A stretch of 64,000 nucleotides of DNA, taken from NCBI GenBank assembly GCA_036308445.1, contig JAXJVS010000122.1, forward strand, positions 1 through 64,000, in the 5' to 3' direction. Below, one piece after another: positions 1 through 8,474 of the stretch (positions within the stretch are counted from its first letter, which is position 1; every line of letters begins with the position of its first letter). A program made the position numbers and the translations under genes. Below the pieces are notes generated by a model. It was not told where the DNA came from and did not search any database. It saw nothing but the letters and a program-made list of their open reading frames with translations. This DNA is from MGBC113645 sp036308445. Lineage in GTDB: Bacteria; Bacillota_I; Bacilli_A; Erysipelotrichales; Coprobacillaceae.

Positions 1-34
1 CATCACTGATTATAATTAATTTTGGACATAACAT
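1..34 (-). CDS. Start of an unidentified gene running off the left edge (partial)
   Basis: An open frame of eleven codons starts at an ATG and reads MLCPKLIIISD before the window ends. An AGAGGT Shine-Dalgarno lies 3-4 nt upstream, which is rather close. A matching promoter lies at 67-95 on the same strand, and the terminator of the preceding gene lies just before that, so a new transcription unit beginning here is plausible. Too little of the protein is visible to name a family. Confidence 0.3.
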   Translation of the reverse strand, partial: MLCPKLIIISD

Positions 35-66
35 ATAACCTCTTTTCTTTTATGGGTGGTACTTTA

Positions 67-95
67 ATTGTAAAATGAAGTTATAGTTATGTCTA
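67..95 (-). promoter_or_regulatory. Putative sigma-A promoter for the gene leaving the left edge
   Basis: On the minus strand TAGACA (90-95) and TACAAT (67-72) are separated by exactly 17 bp, each one mismatch from consensus. It sits between the terminator after rnhC and the partial start at 34. Confidence 0.4.
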
Positions 96-104
96 TTTTT
101 ATAT

Positions 105-143
105 TAAAAAAACCGGAAGATTATTTTGATTAAATCCTCCAGT
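105..143 (-). terminator. Intrinsic terminator after rnhC
   Basis: Minus-strand hairpin with an 11-bp stem (133-143 with 112-122, two G-U pairs) followed by seven U (105-111). A second smaller hairpin lies directly behind the rnhC stop (stem 161-168/173-180, loop GTAA). Read on the plus strand that one is followed by an eight-T run, so this stretch may block transcription in both directions. Confidence 0.75.
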
Positions 144-185
144 TAAATTATAGAGCCAAAAGAGGGATGTAAATCCTTCTTTTTT

Positions 186-1091
186 TTATTTTTCCGCCAT
201 GAGAGACTTTACTCTTTTTGTGTTTGTAAAGTTCAGTTTTGCGACTTTATTTAGCATCTTTGGACCATACTTGCTTGCTATCGAAACAGCAATATTATCT
301 ACATTAGCACTTGTCCCACGACATAAATTCATTTTTAAACTTTTAGACATATTTGCAAAATATTGTAAATATGCATATTTAGAAAGAATTTCGGCTGCTA
401 ATACTGCCATATAATGATCTTGCGCGTTAGATTCAAACATTAAGTCTTTTACAACAATGACTTCATTTTTTAAATAATTAAAATATGTTTTTGGTGATAC
501 AAACTGTGTAATGACCTTAATCTTGACGTTCTGTTTAACTTTTTGCATCACATTAACAATAGCCTGATTATATAGTTTAGCTTTGATGTTAGCTTGATTT
601 AGACCTTCCTGTACCATTTTATTGTAATGAGAATTGTCTAAAATGAGTAAACTATATACAAGGCGATCTTTTAGAATTTTAGCATATTGAACGATTTCTT
701 GAGTTGATAAATCTTCAACTTTGCCAATTTTCAATTCTTTAATCCATGCTACATCTTCATCACTTACGTAGCATGAAACAACACATATAGGTCCTAAATA
801 GTCGGCTGATCCTGTTTCAGCTGAGCCAATATGATGCAACGAACATACATCATCCATCTGATCTAATGATTCCAATTTCTTTTTGATTTTTTTAGACCAA
901 TGCTGCGCTTCTCTTAAAGCATTTTGGCCAGTCAACTCAACTGTCCCATCAGCTTTTACACTGATATCACATCCAATTGTATGTGCTTTAAATAAAAGAG
1001 TTGTGTCATCACATGGAACCATCTGACTGTCATAATACTTCTTCATCTTTTCTAGAGTATTTTCGTTTACTTTTAGTACTATTGGTTCCAT
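186..1091 (-). CDS. rnhC: RNase HIII family protein, predicted catalytically inactive
   Basis: RNase HIII normally cleaves RNA in RNA-DNA hybrids. The overall architecture fits: an N-terminal TBP-like substrate-binding domain (about residues 1-80) and an RNase H fold with the IGS..TGS.DYLGP signature at 88-101, and 301 aa is the usual length. However, the first catalytic Asp of the GSDE motif is Ala91 (only Glu92 remains), the Asp of the IDQF motif is Thr195 (ITQF), and the next acidic position appears to be Gln224. These changes are read directly from the sequence; loss of nuclease activity is inferred. The start is supported by GAGGTGAT 6 nt upstream. It diverges from cvpA-mutS2, as rnhC neighbours them in B. 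subtilis (where zapA and polX are also present). Confidence 0.85.
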   Translation of the reverse strand: MEPIVLKVNENTLEKMKKYYDSQMVPCDDTTLLFKAHTIGCDISVKADGTVELTGQNALREAQHWSKKIKKKLESLDQMDDVCSLHHIGSAETGSADYLGPICVVSCYVSDEDVAWIKELKIGKVEDLSTQEIVQYAKILKDRLVYSLLILDNSHYNKMVQEGLNQANIKAKLYNQAIVNVMQKVKQNVKIKVITQFVSPKTYFNYLKNEVIVVKDLMFESNAQDHYMAVLAAEILSKYAYLQYFANMSKSLKMNLCRGTSANVDNIAVSIASKYGPKMLNKVAKLNFTNTKRVKSLMAEK

Positions 1092-1133
1092 TTTTTATCA
1101 CCTCTATAATATTCTAACATATTTTTTATAATT

Positions 1134-1162
1134 TTGACAGTATATTTTTCATTTGTTATAAT
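1134..1162 (+). promoter_or_regulatory. Sigma-A promoter of cvpA-mutS2-uvrC
   Basis: Perfect TTGACA (1134-1139), 17-bp spacer, perfect TATAAT (1157-1162) with an extended TG one base upstream. Predicted initiation near 1169 falls immediately before the GGTGAT Shine-Dalgarno (1170-1175), giving a leader of about 10 nt. A weaker divergent promoter for rnhC (CTGTCA, 18 bp, TAGAAT on the minus strand) overlaps it. Confidence 0.8.
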
Positions 1163-1178
1163 AATATTCGGTGATATT

Positions 1179-1970
1179 ATGAATTTTATATTGAATTCTT
1201 TTTTTATTGATGTTATATTTTTATGTTTTTGTTTTTTATTTTCTATTGTAGGTTATTTTAAAGGTTTTATTAAAAGAGCCTATGATTTTCTTGGAACAAT
1301 TTTAGCAATCTTATTTTCATATTGTTTATGCGATACTGTTTCTCAGCTTTTTGATTTTGTTCCAGATAATGAATTGATTCAAAATAATATTTTTATGCCA
1401 ATATTAAATAAGATAATAACTTTTATTGTTTTGTTTATTATATTTTGGACATTAAAAAAGATATTAGGTTTCATTATAAAGCCTTTACTACAAGGAATTG
1501 TTTCTTTTTTGAGTTTAACTGATTTTATAAATAAATTGTTAGGTTTTATGTTCAGTTTCATTGAAGCATTGGTTATTTCATATATTATATTCATTTTTAT
1601 GATGACACCTTTAGTTGATAATGGGTATAATCTAATCAACAATACAATTCTTGCAAAAAGAGTATTAGAAATCGTTCCTGAAGTTTCATCTGAAATTGCA
1701 GATTGGAGTCAAGATTATGTTTATTTATTAGATAATTCTATTGATCTAGATAATCAAGAGACTATTGAATTTTTAATTAAAACTTATCAATTAAATTTAT
1801 TAACAGATGAACAGATGAAGCAATTAATTGAAAATGATTTAAAAGAATATTTAATGAATGATTCTTTAAAATTACAGCAATGGCAAAGAGATATTTTAAT
1901 CCAATTGATTGATCAAACCAATTTAACTGATAATGAAAAACTAAGAATGAAAAATAAAGTGAGTGAGTGA
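1179..1970 (+). CDS. CvpA family membrane protein
   Basis: A 263-aa protein with four strongly hydrophobic segments in its first 160 residues, the layout of the CvpA (colicin V production/YshB) family, and a hydrophilic acidic C-terminal tail. The molecular function of the family is not settled. An in-frame upstream ATG at 1134 is rejected because it lies in the -35 region; the ATG at 1179 has GGTGAT 3 nt before it. It is followed one base after its stop by mutS2, as cvpA precedes mutS2 in B. subtilis, though polX, which lies between them there, is missing here. Confidence 0.8.
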   Translation: MNFILNSFFIDVIFLCFCFLFSIVGYFKGFIKRAYDFLGTILAILFSYCLCDTVSQLFDFVPDNELIQNNIFMPILNKIITFIVLFIIFWTLKKILGFIIKPLLQGIVSFLSLTDFINKLLGFMFSFIEALVISYIIFIFMMTPLVDNGYNLINNTILAKRVLEIVPEVSSEIADWSQDYVYLLDNSIDLDNQETIEFLIKTYQLNLLTDEQMKQLIENDLKEYLMNDSLKLQQWQRDILIQLIDQTNLTDNEKLRMKNKVSE

Positions 1971-1971
1971 A

Positions 1972-4281
1972 ATGAAAACAAATTTTGAAACATTAGAATT
2001 AAATACAATTCAAATACAATTAAATAATTATTGTGCTTCTACTCTTGCTAAAAATAAAATAAAGCATTTATCTATATATAAAGATAAAGAAAAACTGGAA
2101 AATGAGTTATTAAAAGTTAAAGATACAATGAGATGTATTGAATATTATGGAAGATTGCCACTAGGTGGTTTAATTGATATAACTCAATTGCTAAAAAAAG
2201 CAGCTATTGACGCGGTTTTAACAGGTGAAGAATTATATCAGGTCTATAATCATTTATGCTGCATAGAAAATGTTAATCAATATCATGAAACAATAGAGTT
2301 TGATGTACATTATATTGAGGAATTATTTACTGGATTAATGATGCATCATGGATTATATCAACAAATAAAAAAATGTATCTTACCTGATGGGACAGTTAGT
2401 GATCATGCTAGTGAAACATTATATAAAATAAGAAAAGAAATGAATTCGACACAATACAGAATTAGAAAGAAAATGGAAAGTATTATTAAAGAATCTAAAG
2501 ATTCATTGTCTATTGATACATTAACAACGAGAAATGATCGATTAGTATTACCTGTCAAAGCTGGGTATAAGAATCAATTTGGTGGTTTAGTTCATGCTCA
2601 TAGTGCTACAGGTCAGACAGTATATATTGAACCAGAAGCGGTTATGTCAATGAATAATCGAATGAATGAATTAAAGATAGAGGAACAAGAAGAAATTAAT
2701 AGAATTTTAACTCAATTATCAAATATGGTAAAATCTTTTAATGTTCAGTTTGAGTTTAATCAAAGATTCTTAGGAGAATTAGATTTTTTATTTGCGAAAG
2801 GACAGTTTGGGGTTTATTATCATTGCTGTATTGCTGAAATAGATGATGAATTTGAAAGGTTTTATATCCAGGATGCAAGACATCCTTTGATTGATCAAAG
2901 TCAAGTTGTTGCTAATACAATATTATTAAATGAGCAGAAAATGTTATTGATTACTGGGTCTAATACCGGGGGAAAGAGTGTTTTATTAAAAACAGCTGGA
3001 TTATTGTCTTTAATGACTTTATGTGGTTTACCGATACCTGCAAATCAGGCAATGATTCCTTTTTTTGATGATGTGCTTGTAGATTTAGGGGATGAGCAAT
3101 CAATAGAGCAGTCTTTATCGACATTTTCGAGTCATATGAAGAAAATGATTCACATTTTAGAAACATCAACTCATCAAAGCTTAATTATTGTTGATGAAAT
3201 TGGTTCAGGAACTGATCCTGATGAAGGTGAAAGCTTAGCTCAAGCTATTTTACAACAATTATTGAAAAAAGATTGCTTTGTGTTATCATCAACTCATTTT
3301 GGTGGATTAAAGGCTTTCGCTAAAGCTAATGAGAAGATTGCTGTAGGGTCTGTTTCTTTTGATCATGATTCATTAAAACCTACATATCATCTTCAAATGG
3401 ATATGGTAGGACAATCTTATGCATTTGAAATTGCTTTAAGATTAGGTTTGAATCAGAAAATTGTAGATCAGGCTATTTTAGTTAAAAAAGAAAAAATGAC
3501 TGAAGCAGAAATTTTGTTAGAAAAATTAGAAAAAGAAAAAGAAATTATTTTACAAAAAGAAGAGAAACTAAATGAAGTATTAAAAGAAAATAAGAAATTA
3601 AATGATAAATATAATCATCGTCTTGAAGTGCTGGAAAAACAAAAGGAAAGAATGTTAGAAGAAGCAAAATTAGAGGCAAATTTAATTATTGATGAAACAA
3701 AAGAAAAAATAGATGTTATAGTTAATGACTTAAAGAAGTCATCATTAAAAGATCATCAGATTATTGATGCTAAAACACAAATAAAGCAAATGAAATATAT
3801 TGATGAAAAAGATAATTTTAAACAAGATCATGATTTACAGGTAGGGGATCATGTTAGAGTCATGAAGATGAACAGAGAAGGCGAAGTTGTAGAAATATTA
3901 AATAAGAATATGATAATGGTAGATTTATCTGGATTGAAAATTAAGCTTCATGAAGATGAAGTTCAATACATGCATCCAAAAACAAAGATTAAGAAAGTGG
4001 AAGCAGGTAAAAAGACAATTTCTATGAAAAAAACATCTTCGTATGAATTAAATGTTATTGGAAAAAGATATGAAGAAGCTATGGCCATTGTTGATAAGTT
4101 TTTAGATGATGCTATTGTTTTAGGGTATCCTCATGTTCGTATTATTCATGGTATGGGTACAGGAGTTTTAAGGAAAGGTATAAGAAAGATGTTGGATAAA
4201 AATAAGAATGTTGTATCATATAGAGATGGCGGACCTAACGAAGGTGGTTTAGGGGCTACTTTGGTATATTTTGAAAAATGA
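1972..4281 (+). CDS. mutS2: Endonuclease MutS2 / ribosome-rescue ATPase
   Basis: MutS2 is a MutS-like ATPase with a C-terminal Smr domain, implicated in suppressing recombination and in splitting collided ribosomes. Visible here are the clamp/lever helices, a Walker A loop GSNTGGKS (Ser where Thr is common), the Walker B stretch LIIVDEIGSGTDPDEGE, a long Lys/Glu-rich coiled coil, and a C-terminal Smr domain with HGMGTG. The Smr LDLRG motif reads LNVIG, losing the usual Asp and Arg. The ATG at 1972 aligns with the family N-terminus; a GTG at 1963 would overlap cvpA and is less likely. The 3' end overlaps uvrC by 4 bp (ATGA), implying translational coupling. Confidence 0.93.
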   Translation: MKTNFETLELNTIQIQLNNYCASTLAKNKIKHLSIYKDKEKLENELLKVKDTMRCIEYYGRLPLGGLIDITQLLKKAAIDAVLTGEELYQVYNHLCCIENVNQYHETIEFDVHYIEELFTGLMMHHGLYQQIKKCILPDGTVSDHASETLYKIRKEMNSTQYRIRKKMESIIKESKDSLSIDTLTTRNDRLVLPVKAGYKNQFGGLVHAHSATGQTVYIEPEAVMSMNNRMNELKIEEQEEINRILTQLSNMVKSFNVQFEFNQRFLGELDFLFAKGQFGVYYHCCIAEIDDEFERFYIQDARHPLIDQSQVVANTILLNEQKMLLITGSNTGGKSVLLKTAGLLSLMTLCGLPIPANQAMIPFFDDVLVDLGDEQSIEQSLSTFSSHMKKMIHILETSTHQSLIIVDEIGSGTDPDEGESLAQAILQQLLKKDCFVLSSTHFGGLKAFAKANEKIAVGSVSFDHDSLKPTYHLQMDMVGQSYAFEIALRLGLNQKIVDQAILVKKEKMTEAEILLEKLEKEKEIILQKEEKLNEVLKENKKLNDKYNHRLEVLEKQKERMLEEAKLEANLIIDETKEKIDVIVNDLKKSSLKDHQIIDAKTQIKQMKYIDEKDNFKQDHDLQVGDHVRVMKMNREGEVVEILNKNMIMVDLSGLKIKLHEDEVQYMHPKTKIKKVEAGKKTISMKKTSSYELNVIGKRYEEAMAIVDKFLDDAIVLGYPHVRIIHGMGTGVLRKGIRKMLDKNKNVVSYRDGGPNEGGLGATLVYFEK

Positions 4282-6050
4282 ATCAGCTTATAAAAGATAA
4301 GCTTTCTTTATTACCTTTATCTCCTGGATGCTATCTAATGAAAAATAGTAATCAACAAGTTATTTATGTAGGAAAAGCAAAAAAATTAAAAAATAGAGTA
4401 AGTTCTTATTTTACAGGAGTTCATAATTATAAAACTACGAAGTTAGTAAGTGAGATTGTTGATTTTGATTATATTGTTACTGACAGTGAAAAAGAAGCTT
4501 TGTTATTAGAGATTAATCTTATTAAAGATTATTCGCCACAATATAATATAATGTTTATGGACAATACTTATTATCCATATATACAATTAACCGAAGAAGA
4601 ACATCCTCGATTAAAAATTGTAAGAAATGCAAAAGAAAAGAAACATAAACATTTTGGTCCATACCCTGATGCAACTGCTGCTAGAACAACTTTTCAGCTT
4701 CTAGGAAGGTTATATCCATTACGAAAATGTGAATCTTTACCGAAGAAACCTTGTTTATATTATTCTTTAAACCAATGTTTAGCACCATGTATTCATCGAA
4801 TCGATGATGAAATTTATCAGCAGATAAAAAAAGACATCGTTAAATTTATGAAAGGTGATGTTAAAGATAAAATCAATGAACTTGAAAAGAAAATGTATGA
4901 AGCAAGTGAAAATTTAGCATTTGAACAAGCAAAAGAATATCGTGATTTAATAAGTTCTATTGAATATGTAACAGCTAAACAGCATGTTCAGTTTAATGAC
5001 TCAATTGATAGAGATATATTAGGTTATTATGTTGATCATGGTTACTTGAGTATACAATTATTTTTTATGCGTTCAGGAAAATTATTGGCTAGAGATCTTA
5101 ATTTAATTCCAATTAGTGATGATGTTGAGGAACACTTACAACAATTTATAGTTTCTTTTTATTCTCAAAACACATTACCTAAAGAATTATTATTACCTCA
5201 GAACATAGATAAAACTTTATTGTCAGAAGTTTTAGATTGTAAAATTCTTATTCCGCAAAAAGGAGAAAAACTATCTTTAGTACAAATGGCTTGTAAAAAT
5301 GCTCAAGAATCTTTAGAAAAGAAATTTTCTTTAATGGAAAAAAATCAGAAAGCGACGATTGGTGCTATAGAAGAATTAGGAAAAATATTAAATATTCCTA
5401 CTCCTCATGTTATTGAATTATTTGATAATTCTCATATTCAAGGGGCATATTCTGTAGCTGGAATGGTATGCTTTAAAGATGGAGTGCCTTCTAAAAAAGA
5501 TTATCGTAAATTTAAAATCAAAACAGTTGAAGGACCAGATGATTATGCAAGTATGAGGGAAGTGGTTTATCGAAGATATTATCGTTTGTTGATGGAACAG
5601 CAGGTAATGCCTGATATGATTATTGTAGATGGTGGATTAGGACAGATTCATGCTGCTAAAGAGGTTGTTGATAGCTTGAGTTTAAATATTGTTGTTTGTG
5701 GGTTGGCTAAGGATGATAAACATTCTACTGCTATGTTGTTAGATTCTAATGGAGAAAGAGTTGAGATTCATCCAAAGAGTTCATTGTTTTTTTTACTTAC
5801 TCGTATGCAAGATGAAGTTCATAGATATGCTATTAGCTTTCATAAAAATGTTAGAAATAAATCAATGGTAAATTCTATATTGGATGATGTAGAGGGGATT
5901 GGACAAAAAAGAAAGAAAGATTTATTAAAACATTTTAAGAGTTTAAAAAGAATGAAGGAAGCTTCTATTGAAGAAATTTCAGAAGTTATACCATTAAATG
6001 TTGCTAAAGAATTATATAATGTACTACATAGTGAGCACACTTCTTCTTAA
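4278..6050 (+). CDS. uvrC: Excinuclease ABC subunit C
   Basis: UvrC makes both incisions in nucleotide excision repair with UvrA/UvrB. At 590 aa it has the full domain set: GIY-YIG nuclease at the N-terminus (GCYLMK ... VIYVGKAKKLKNRV), a cysteine-containing region near residues 150-170, the UVR motif that contacts UvrB (about 197-232), the RNase H-like second nuclease (FDNSH, IIVDGGLGQ, HRYAISFH) and terminal helix-hairpin-helix repeats (DDVEGIGQKRKKDLLKHF). It overlaps mutS2 by 4 bp and is the last long gene of that operon; the stretch around its stop codon carries the promoter of gerE. Confidence 0.96.
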   Translation: MNQLIKDKLSLLPLSPGCYLMKNSNQQVIYVGKAKKLKNRVSSYFTGVHNYKTTKLVSEIVDFDYIVTDSEKEALLLEINLIKDYSPQYNIMFMDNTYYPYIQLTEEEHPRLKIVRNAKEKKHKHFGPYPDATAARTTFQLLGRLYPLRKCESLPKKPCLYYSLNQCLAPCIHRIDDEIYQQIKKDIVKFMKGDVKDKINELEKKMYEASENLAFEQAKEYRDLISSIEYVTAKQHVQFNDSIDRDILGYYVDHGYLSIQLFFMRSGKLLARDLNLIPISDDVEEHLQQFIVSFYSQNTLPKELLLPQNIDKTLLSEVLDCKILIPQKGEKLSLVQMACKNAQESLEKKFSLMEKNQKATIGAIEELGKILNIPTPHVIELFDNSHIQGAYSVAGMVCFKDGVPSKKDYRKFKIKTVEGPDDYASMREVVYRRYYRLLMEQQVMPDMIIVDGGLGQIHAAKEVVDSLSLNIVVCGLAKDDKHSTAMLLDSNGERVEIHPKSSLFFLLTRMQDEVHRYAISFHKNVRNKSMVNSILDDVEGIGQKRKKDLLKHFKSLKRMKEASIEEISEVIPLNVAKELYNVLHSEHTSS

Positions 6051-6064
6051 ATAATCATATATTA
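6036..6064 (+). promoter_or_regulatory. Sigma-K-type promoter of gerE
   Basis: A CACA box (6036-6039, fits mACm) and CATATATTA (6056-6064, fits CATAnnnTA) are 16 bp apart, the geometry of mother-cell sigma-K promoters. It overlaps the end of uvrC. gerE is sigma-K-controlled in B. subtilis. Predicted initiation falls at the AGGAGG Shine-Dalgarno. Confidence 0.5.
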
Positions 6065-6078
6065 TTTTAGGAGGAAAT

Positions 6079-6282
6079 ATGCATACTTTACTTACGAAAA
6101 GAGAAAAAGAAATATTTTCTTTGCTTATAAAAGACTATTCAACAAAACAGATTTCAGAAGAATTATGTATTAGTGAAAAGACGGTTAGAAATCATATTTC
6201 TAATGTTATTCAAAAATTAGGCGTTTCTTCGAGAATTCAAGCTGTTTTAGAATTGTTAAGAATGAAGGAAATTGAATTATAG
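6079..6282 (+). CDS. gerE: Spore coat transcriptional regulator GerE
   Basis: GerE is the small LuxR-type helix-turn-helix regulator that acts last in the mother cell and tunes sigma-K-dependent coat genes. The 67-aa protein is one LuxR HTH domain without a receiver; its core LTKREKEIF ... ISEKTVRNHIS ... QKLGV ... QAVLELLRM is very close to B. subtilis GerE (74 aa), lacking only its first residues. An AGGAGG lies 5 nt upstream. The neighbours support the call: gerM and a YsnB-like gene follow, as in B. subtilis gerE-racE-gerM-rph-ysnA-ysnB, and a sigma-K-like promoter precedes it. sigK itself lies at 43.2 kb. Confidence 0.9.
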   Translation: MHTLLTKREKEIFSLLIKDYSTKQISEELCISEKTVRNHISNVIQKLGVSSRIQAVLELLRMKEIEL

Positions 6283-6303
6283 CAATTTCCTTCTTGTTCT
6301 TTA
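6264..6303 (+). terminator. Intrinsic terminator of gerE
   Basis: Perfect 11-bp stem (6264-6274 with 6283-6293) overlapping the gerE stop codon, followed by TTGTTCTTT. Confidence 0.7.
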
Positions 6304-6328
6304 AAAATACATGAAAATGTATTATAAT
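6300..6328 (+). promoter_or_regulatory. Putative promoter of the VanY-like gene
   Basis: TTTAAA (6300-6305), 17 bp, perfect TATAAT (6323-6328); the predicted leader is about 17 nt with AAAGGGTGA as Shine-Dalgarno. Confidence 0.45.
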
Positions 6329-6351
6329 GTATTATCGAAAGGGTGAGAACT

Positions 6352-7512
6352 ATGGAAATCAAGAAATGGCATTTATTTGCATTTATAATTATTTTATTTG
6401 TTATTTCTTTTTTTGTAGTTAATTTAAAGTTTGACAAATTTTATCGTGTTAATGGAATCAATAATGATAATAGGGTTTTAATTGAAAATTATCTTGATGA
6501 AGAAGAACAGGAATATTTAGTAGGAAATCAAATACCTATAGAAGATTTTATTGAATATATAGAGATTATGGATTTTAAGCTTCAAAACTATCAATATTAT
6601 AATTTGTTAAAAGATTCTTCACGTTATAAGCAGACTACTAAAATTATTGAAGTAGGGAATAACCTTGCTACTAGACTTGAGTTTTTATATGATGATGCTT
6701 TTTCAAAGGCGATGTTATTGGTTGAAAAAGATTTAGAAGATGCTTTTATGAATAATGAATCTTTCGATTTTCAATATATAAATGTTTATTCTTCTTTAAA
6801 GAACATATATCCTAATCAAGATTACAGTTATATAGATGACACGATAACATACATAAATAAATTAAATACTTATGGTATTAAAGGTATAGGTAATATTGAT
6901 GAAACAATGCAAATGCTTTGTACGGCTTATACTAAAGAATCTTTGTCTAGTTTATTTAGTCAACCATATAACGAGAAAATAAGTATTATTTATAATCCTT
7001 ATGAATTCTCAACTATTGTTAATGAATATAATTATATAGGGGAATATTCACCGAAAGATTTATTATTAACTCAAGATTTACCTAGAGTTAGATATTCTAT
7101 GTATTTGCAGAAAGATGCTTATCAAGCATTAGTAAAGATGTATCGGGATTTAAGTGAATCATATGATAAATTTTTATTAGTAGAAGCTTTTGAAAGTTAT
7201 GATTCTCTTTCTAAAGATGAAGATAGAAAACCAGGTTTTGAGGAAAGTCAATTAGGTTTGACTGTTAGTATTTCTCAACGAGAGTTAGCTTATAATCAGT
7301 TTGGAGAAACAGAAATGAGTGCATGGCTACAAAATCATGCTTATGAATATGGCTATGTTTTAAGAAATCCAAAAAACAAAGCATCTGTTACTAATCATTC
7401 TTATGATCCTCATATTTATAGATATGTCGGTAAAACACTTGCTAAAACTTTATATGAAAATAATTTAACATTAGAAGAATACATTGCTGGTGGTCAAACT
7501 ATAGAAGAATAA
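6352..7512 (+). CDS. VanY/M15B-like protein lacking zinc ligands, membrane anchored
   Basis: A 386-aa protein with an N-terminal membrane anchor (about residues 7-25), a long extracytoplasmic stretch and a C-terminal domain (about 235-375) resembling the D-alanyl-D-alanine carboxypeptidase VanY. The WLQNHAYEYGYVLRNP stretch and the RYVG end of the family motif are clear. The zinc-binding signatures are not: SxHQxGxAxD reads EESQLGLTVS (His to Ser299, Asp to Ser306), and ExWH reads DPHI, shifting the only His by one. It therefore looks like an intact gene for a peptidoglycan-binding pseudoenzyme. It occupies the place of racE between gerE and gerM, suggesting a spore envelope role (inference). 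Start chosen at 6352 because the upstream GTG lies inside the ribosome site. Confidence 0.7.
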   Translation: MEIKKWHLFAFIIILFVISFFVVNLKFDKFYRVNGINNDNRVLIENYLDEEEQEYLVGNQIPIEDFIEYIEIMDFKLQNYQYYNLLKDSSRYKQTTKIIEVGNNLATRLEFLYDDAFSKAMLLVEKDLEDAFMNNESFDFQYINVYSSLKNIYPNQDYSYIDDTITYINKLNTYGIKGIGNIDETMQMLCTAYTKESLSSLFSQPYNEKISIIYNPYEFSTIVNEYNYIGEYSPKDLLLTQDLPRVRYSMYLQKDAYQALVKMYRDLSESYDKFLLVEAFESYDSLSKDEDRKPGFEESQLGLTVSISQRELAYNQFGETEMSAWLQNHAYEYGYVLRNPKNKASVTNHSYDPHIYRYVGKTLAKTLYENNLTLEEYIAGGQTIEE

Positions 7513-7513
7513 A

Positions 7514-7548
7514 ATTATAACTTAATGTTATAATCTTATTCTTTTTTT
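7514..7548 (+). terminator. Likely terminator between the VanY-like gene and gerM
   Basis: Hairpin of eight A-T-rich pairs (7514-7521 with 7527-7534) followed by CTTATTC and a seven-T run. The second arm also contains TATAAT (7529-7534), which could be a -10 for gerM. Confidence 0.45.
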
Positions 7549-7572
7549 CATAGATTTTATTGAGGTGATTCT

Positions 7573-8454
7573 GTGAGAAGGAAAAGATATGTTATTCTTG
7601 TGTTGGTATTATGTTTATTGTTTGTTGGTGTTTATTCTTTTTTTGTGGAGGATGAGGAAAATAGTCAGTTTTATTTAAAAACTGTTGTATATAAAGATAA
7701 GGATAATATGCTTGTACCTGTTTCGATTAATTTTTATAATGAGTTAGATATCGAGGAAGAAGTATTAAATCGTATTGATATGATGAAATCAAATGAGCTA
7801 AGTTCTCAAGGACTTTATCCTTTATTTAGTGAAGAGTTAAAAGTTAATCATGTTGATTTAACTGATAGTGTTTTAACTATAGATTTTAATGATCAATTAT
7901 ATGCTAATGGTGATGGCTTGGATATTATTGAAGCTTTATCTTTTACTTTATGTGATTATGAAGAAGTTGAATCATTACATTTACAGATTAATGGGGAAGA
8001 TATTACTAATATTCCAAATAGTGATATTTCTGTAAGTTATATACAATCATCTATTGGTTTGAATAATTTTGATGAAACTGATACTTTATTACATCATACT
8101 TATCCAGTTATGATATATCATATAAAAACAATTAATAATCGTGATTACTTTGTTCCTATCACAACAAGGATTAATGAAAAAGATACAATTTATCATCAAG
8201 TTAGTACTATTTTGAATTTAATAGATTCAGAAATTGAATGTATTGATGCTTCTTTAAATGATGGTACTCTAAAAATTACATTAGATTCTTCTATATTATT
8301 AGAAGATGGAACTATTGATAAGAATTTGTTTGATCAATTATCACTTAGTTTTTCTTCTATTGAGTCGGTAGATGAAGTCGATCTTATTGTAGATAATGAA
8401 ACATTGGTTAACGAAACTGTCTCATCAATACAAATAAATTATATAAAAATATAG
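7573..8454 (+). CDS. gerM: GerMN-domain lipoprotein-like spore protein, GerM-like
   Basis: GerM is a mother-cell protein needed for spore morphogenesis and germination, made of two GerMN domains. This 293-aa protein starts with a hydrophobic signal anchor (about residues 5-24) and carries two repeated regions (about 30-150 and 160-293) with the alternating strands typical of GerMN, for example LKVNHVDLTDSVLTIDFNDQLY and IDASLNDGTLKITLDSSI. No lipobox Cys is visible in the ideal position (LCLLFVGVYSFF), so it is more probably an uncleaved anchor. It uses a GTG start with GAGGTGAT upstream. Position next to gerE supports the assignment. Confidence 0.8.
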   Translation: MRRKRYVILVLVLCLLFVGVYSFFVEDEENSQFYLKTVVYKDKDNMLVPVSINFYNELDIEEEVLNRIDMMKSNELSSQGLYPLFSEELKVNHVDLTDSVLTIDFNDQLYANGDGLDIIEALSFTLCDYEEVESLHLQINGEDITNIPNSDISVSYIQSSIGLNNFDETDTLLHHTYPVMIYHIKTINNRDYFVPITTRINEKDTIYHQVSTILNLIDSEIECIDASLNDGTLKITLDSSILLEDGTIDKNLFDQLSLSFSSIESVDEVDLIVDNETLVNETVSSIQINYIKI

Positions 8455-8474
8455 CTTACATCAATATATTTTGT

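Noticed and set aside
199..414. Plus-strand frame of 71 codons opposite rnhC
   Set aside because: It lies antisense to a clear family protein, with no ribosome site or promoter.
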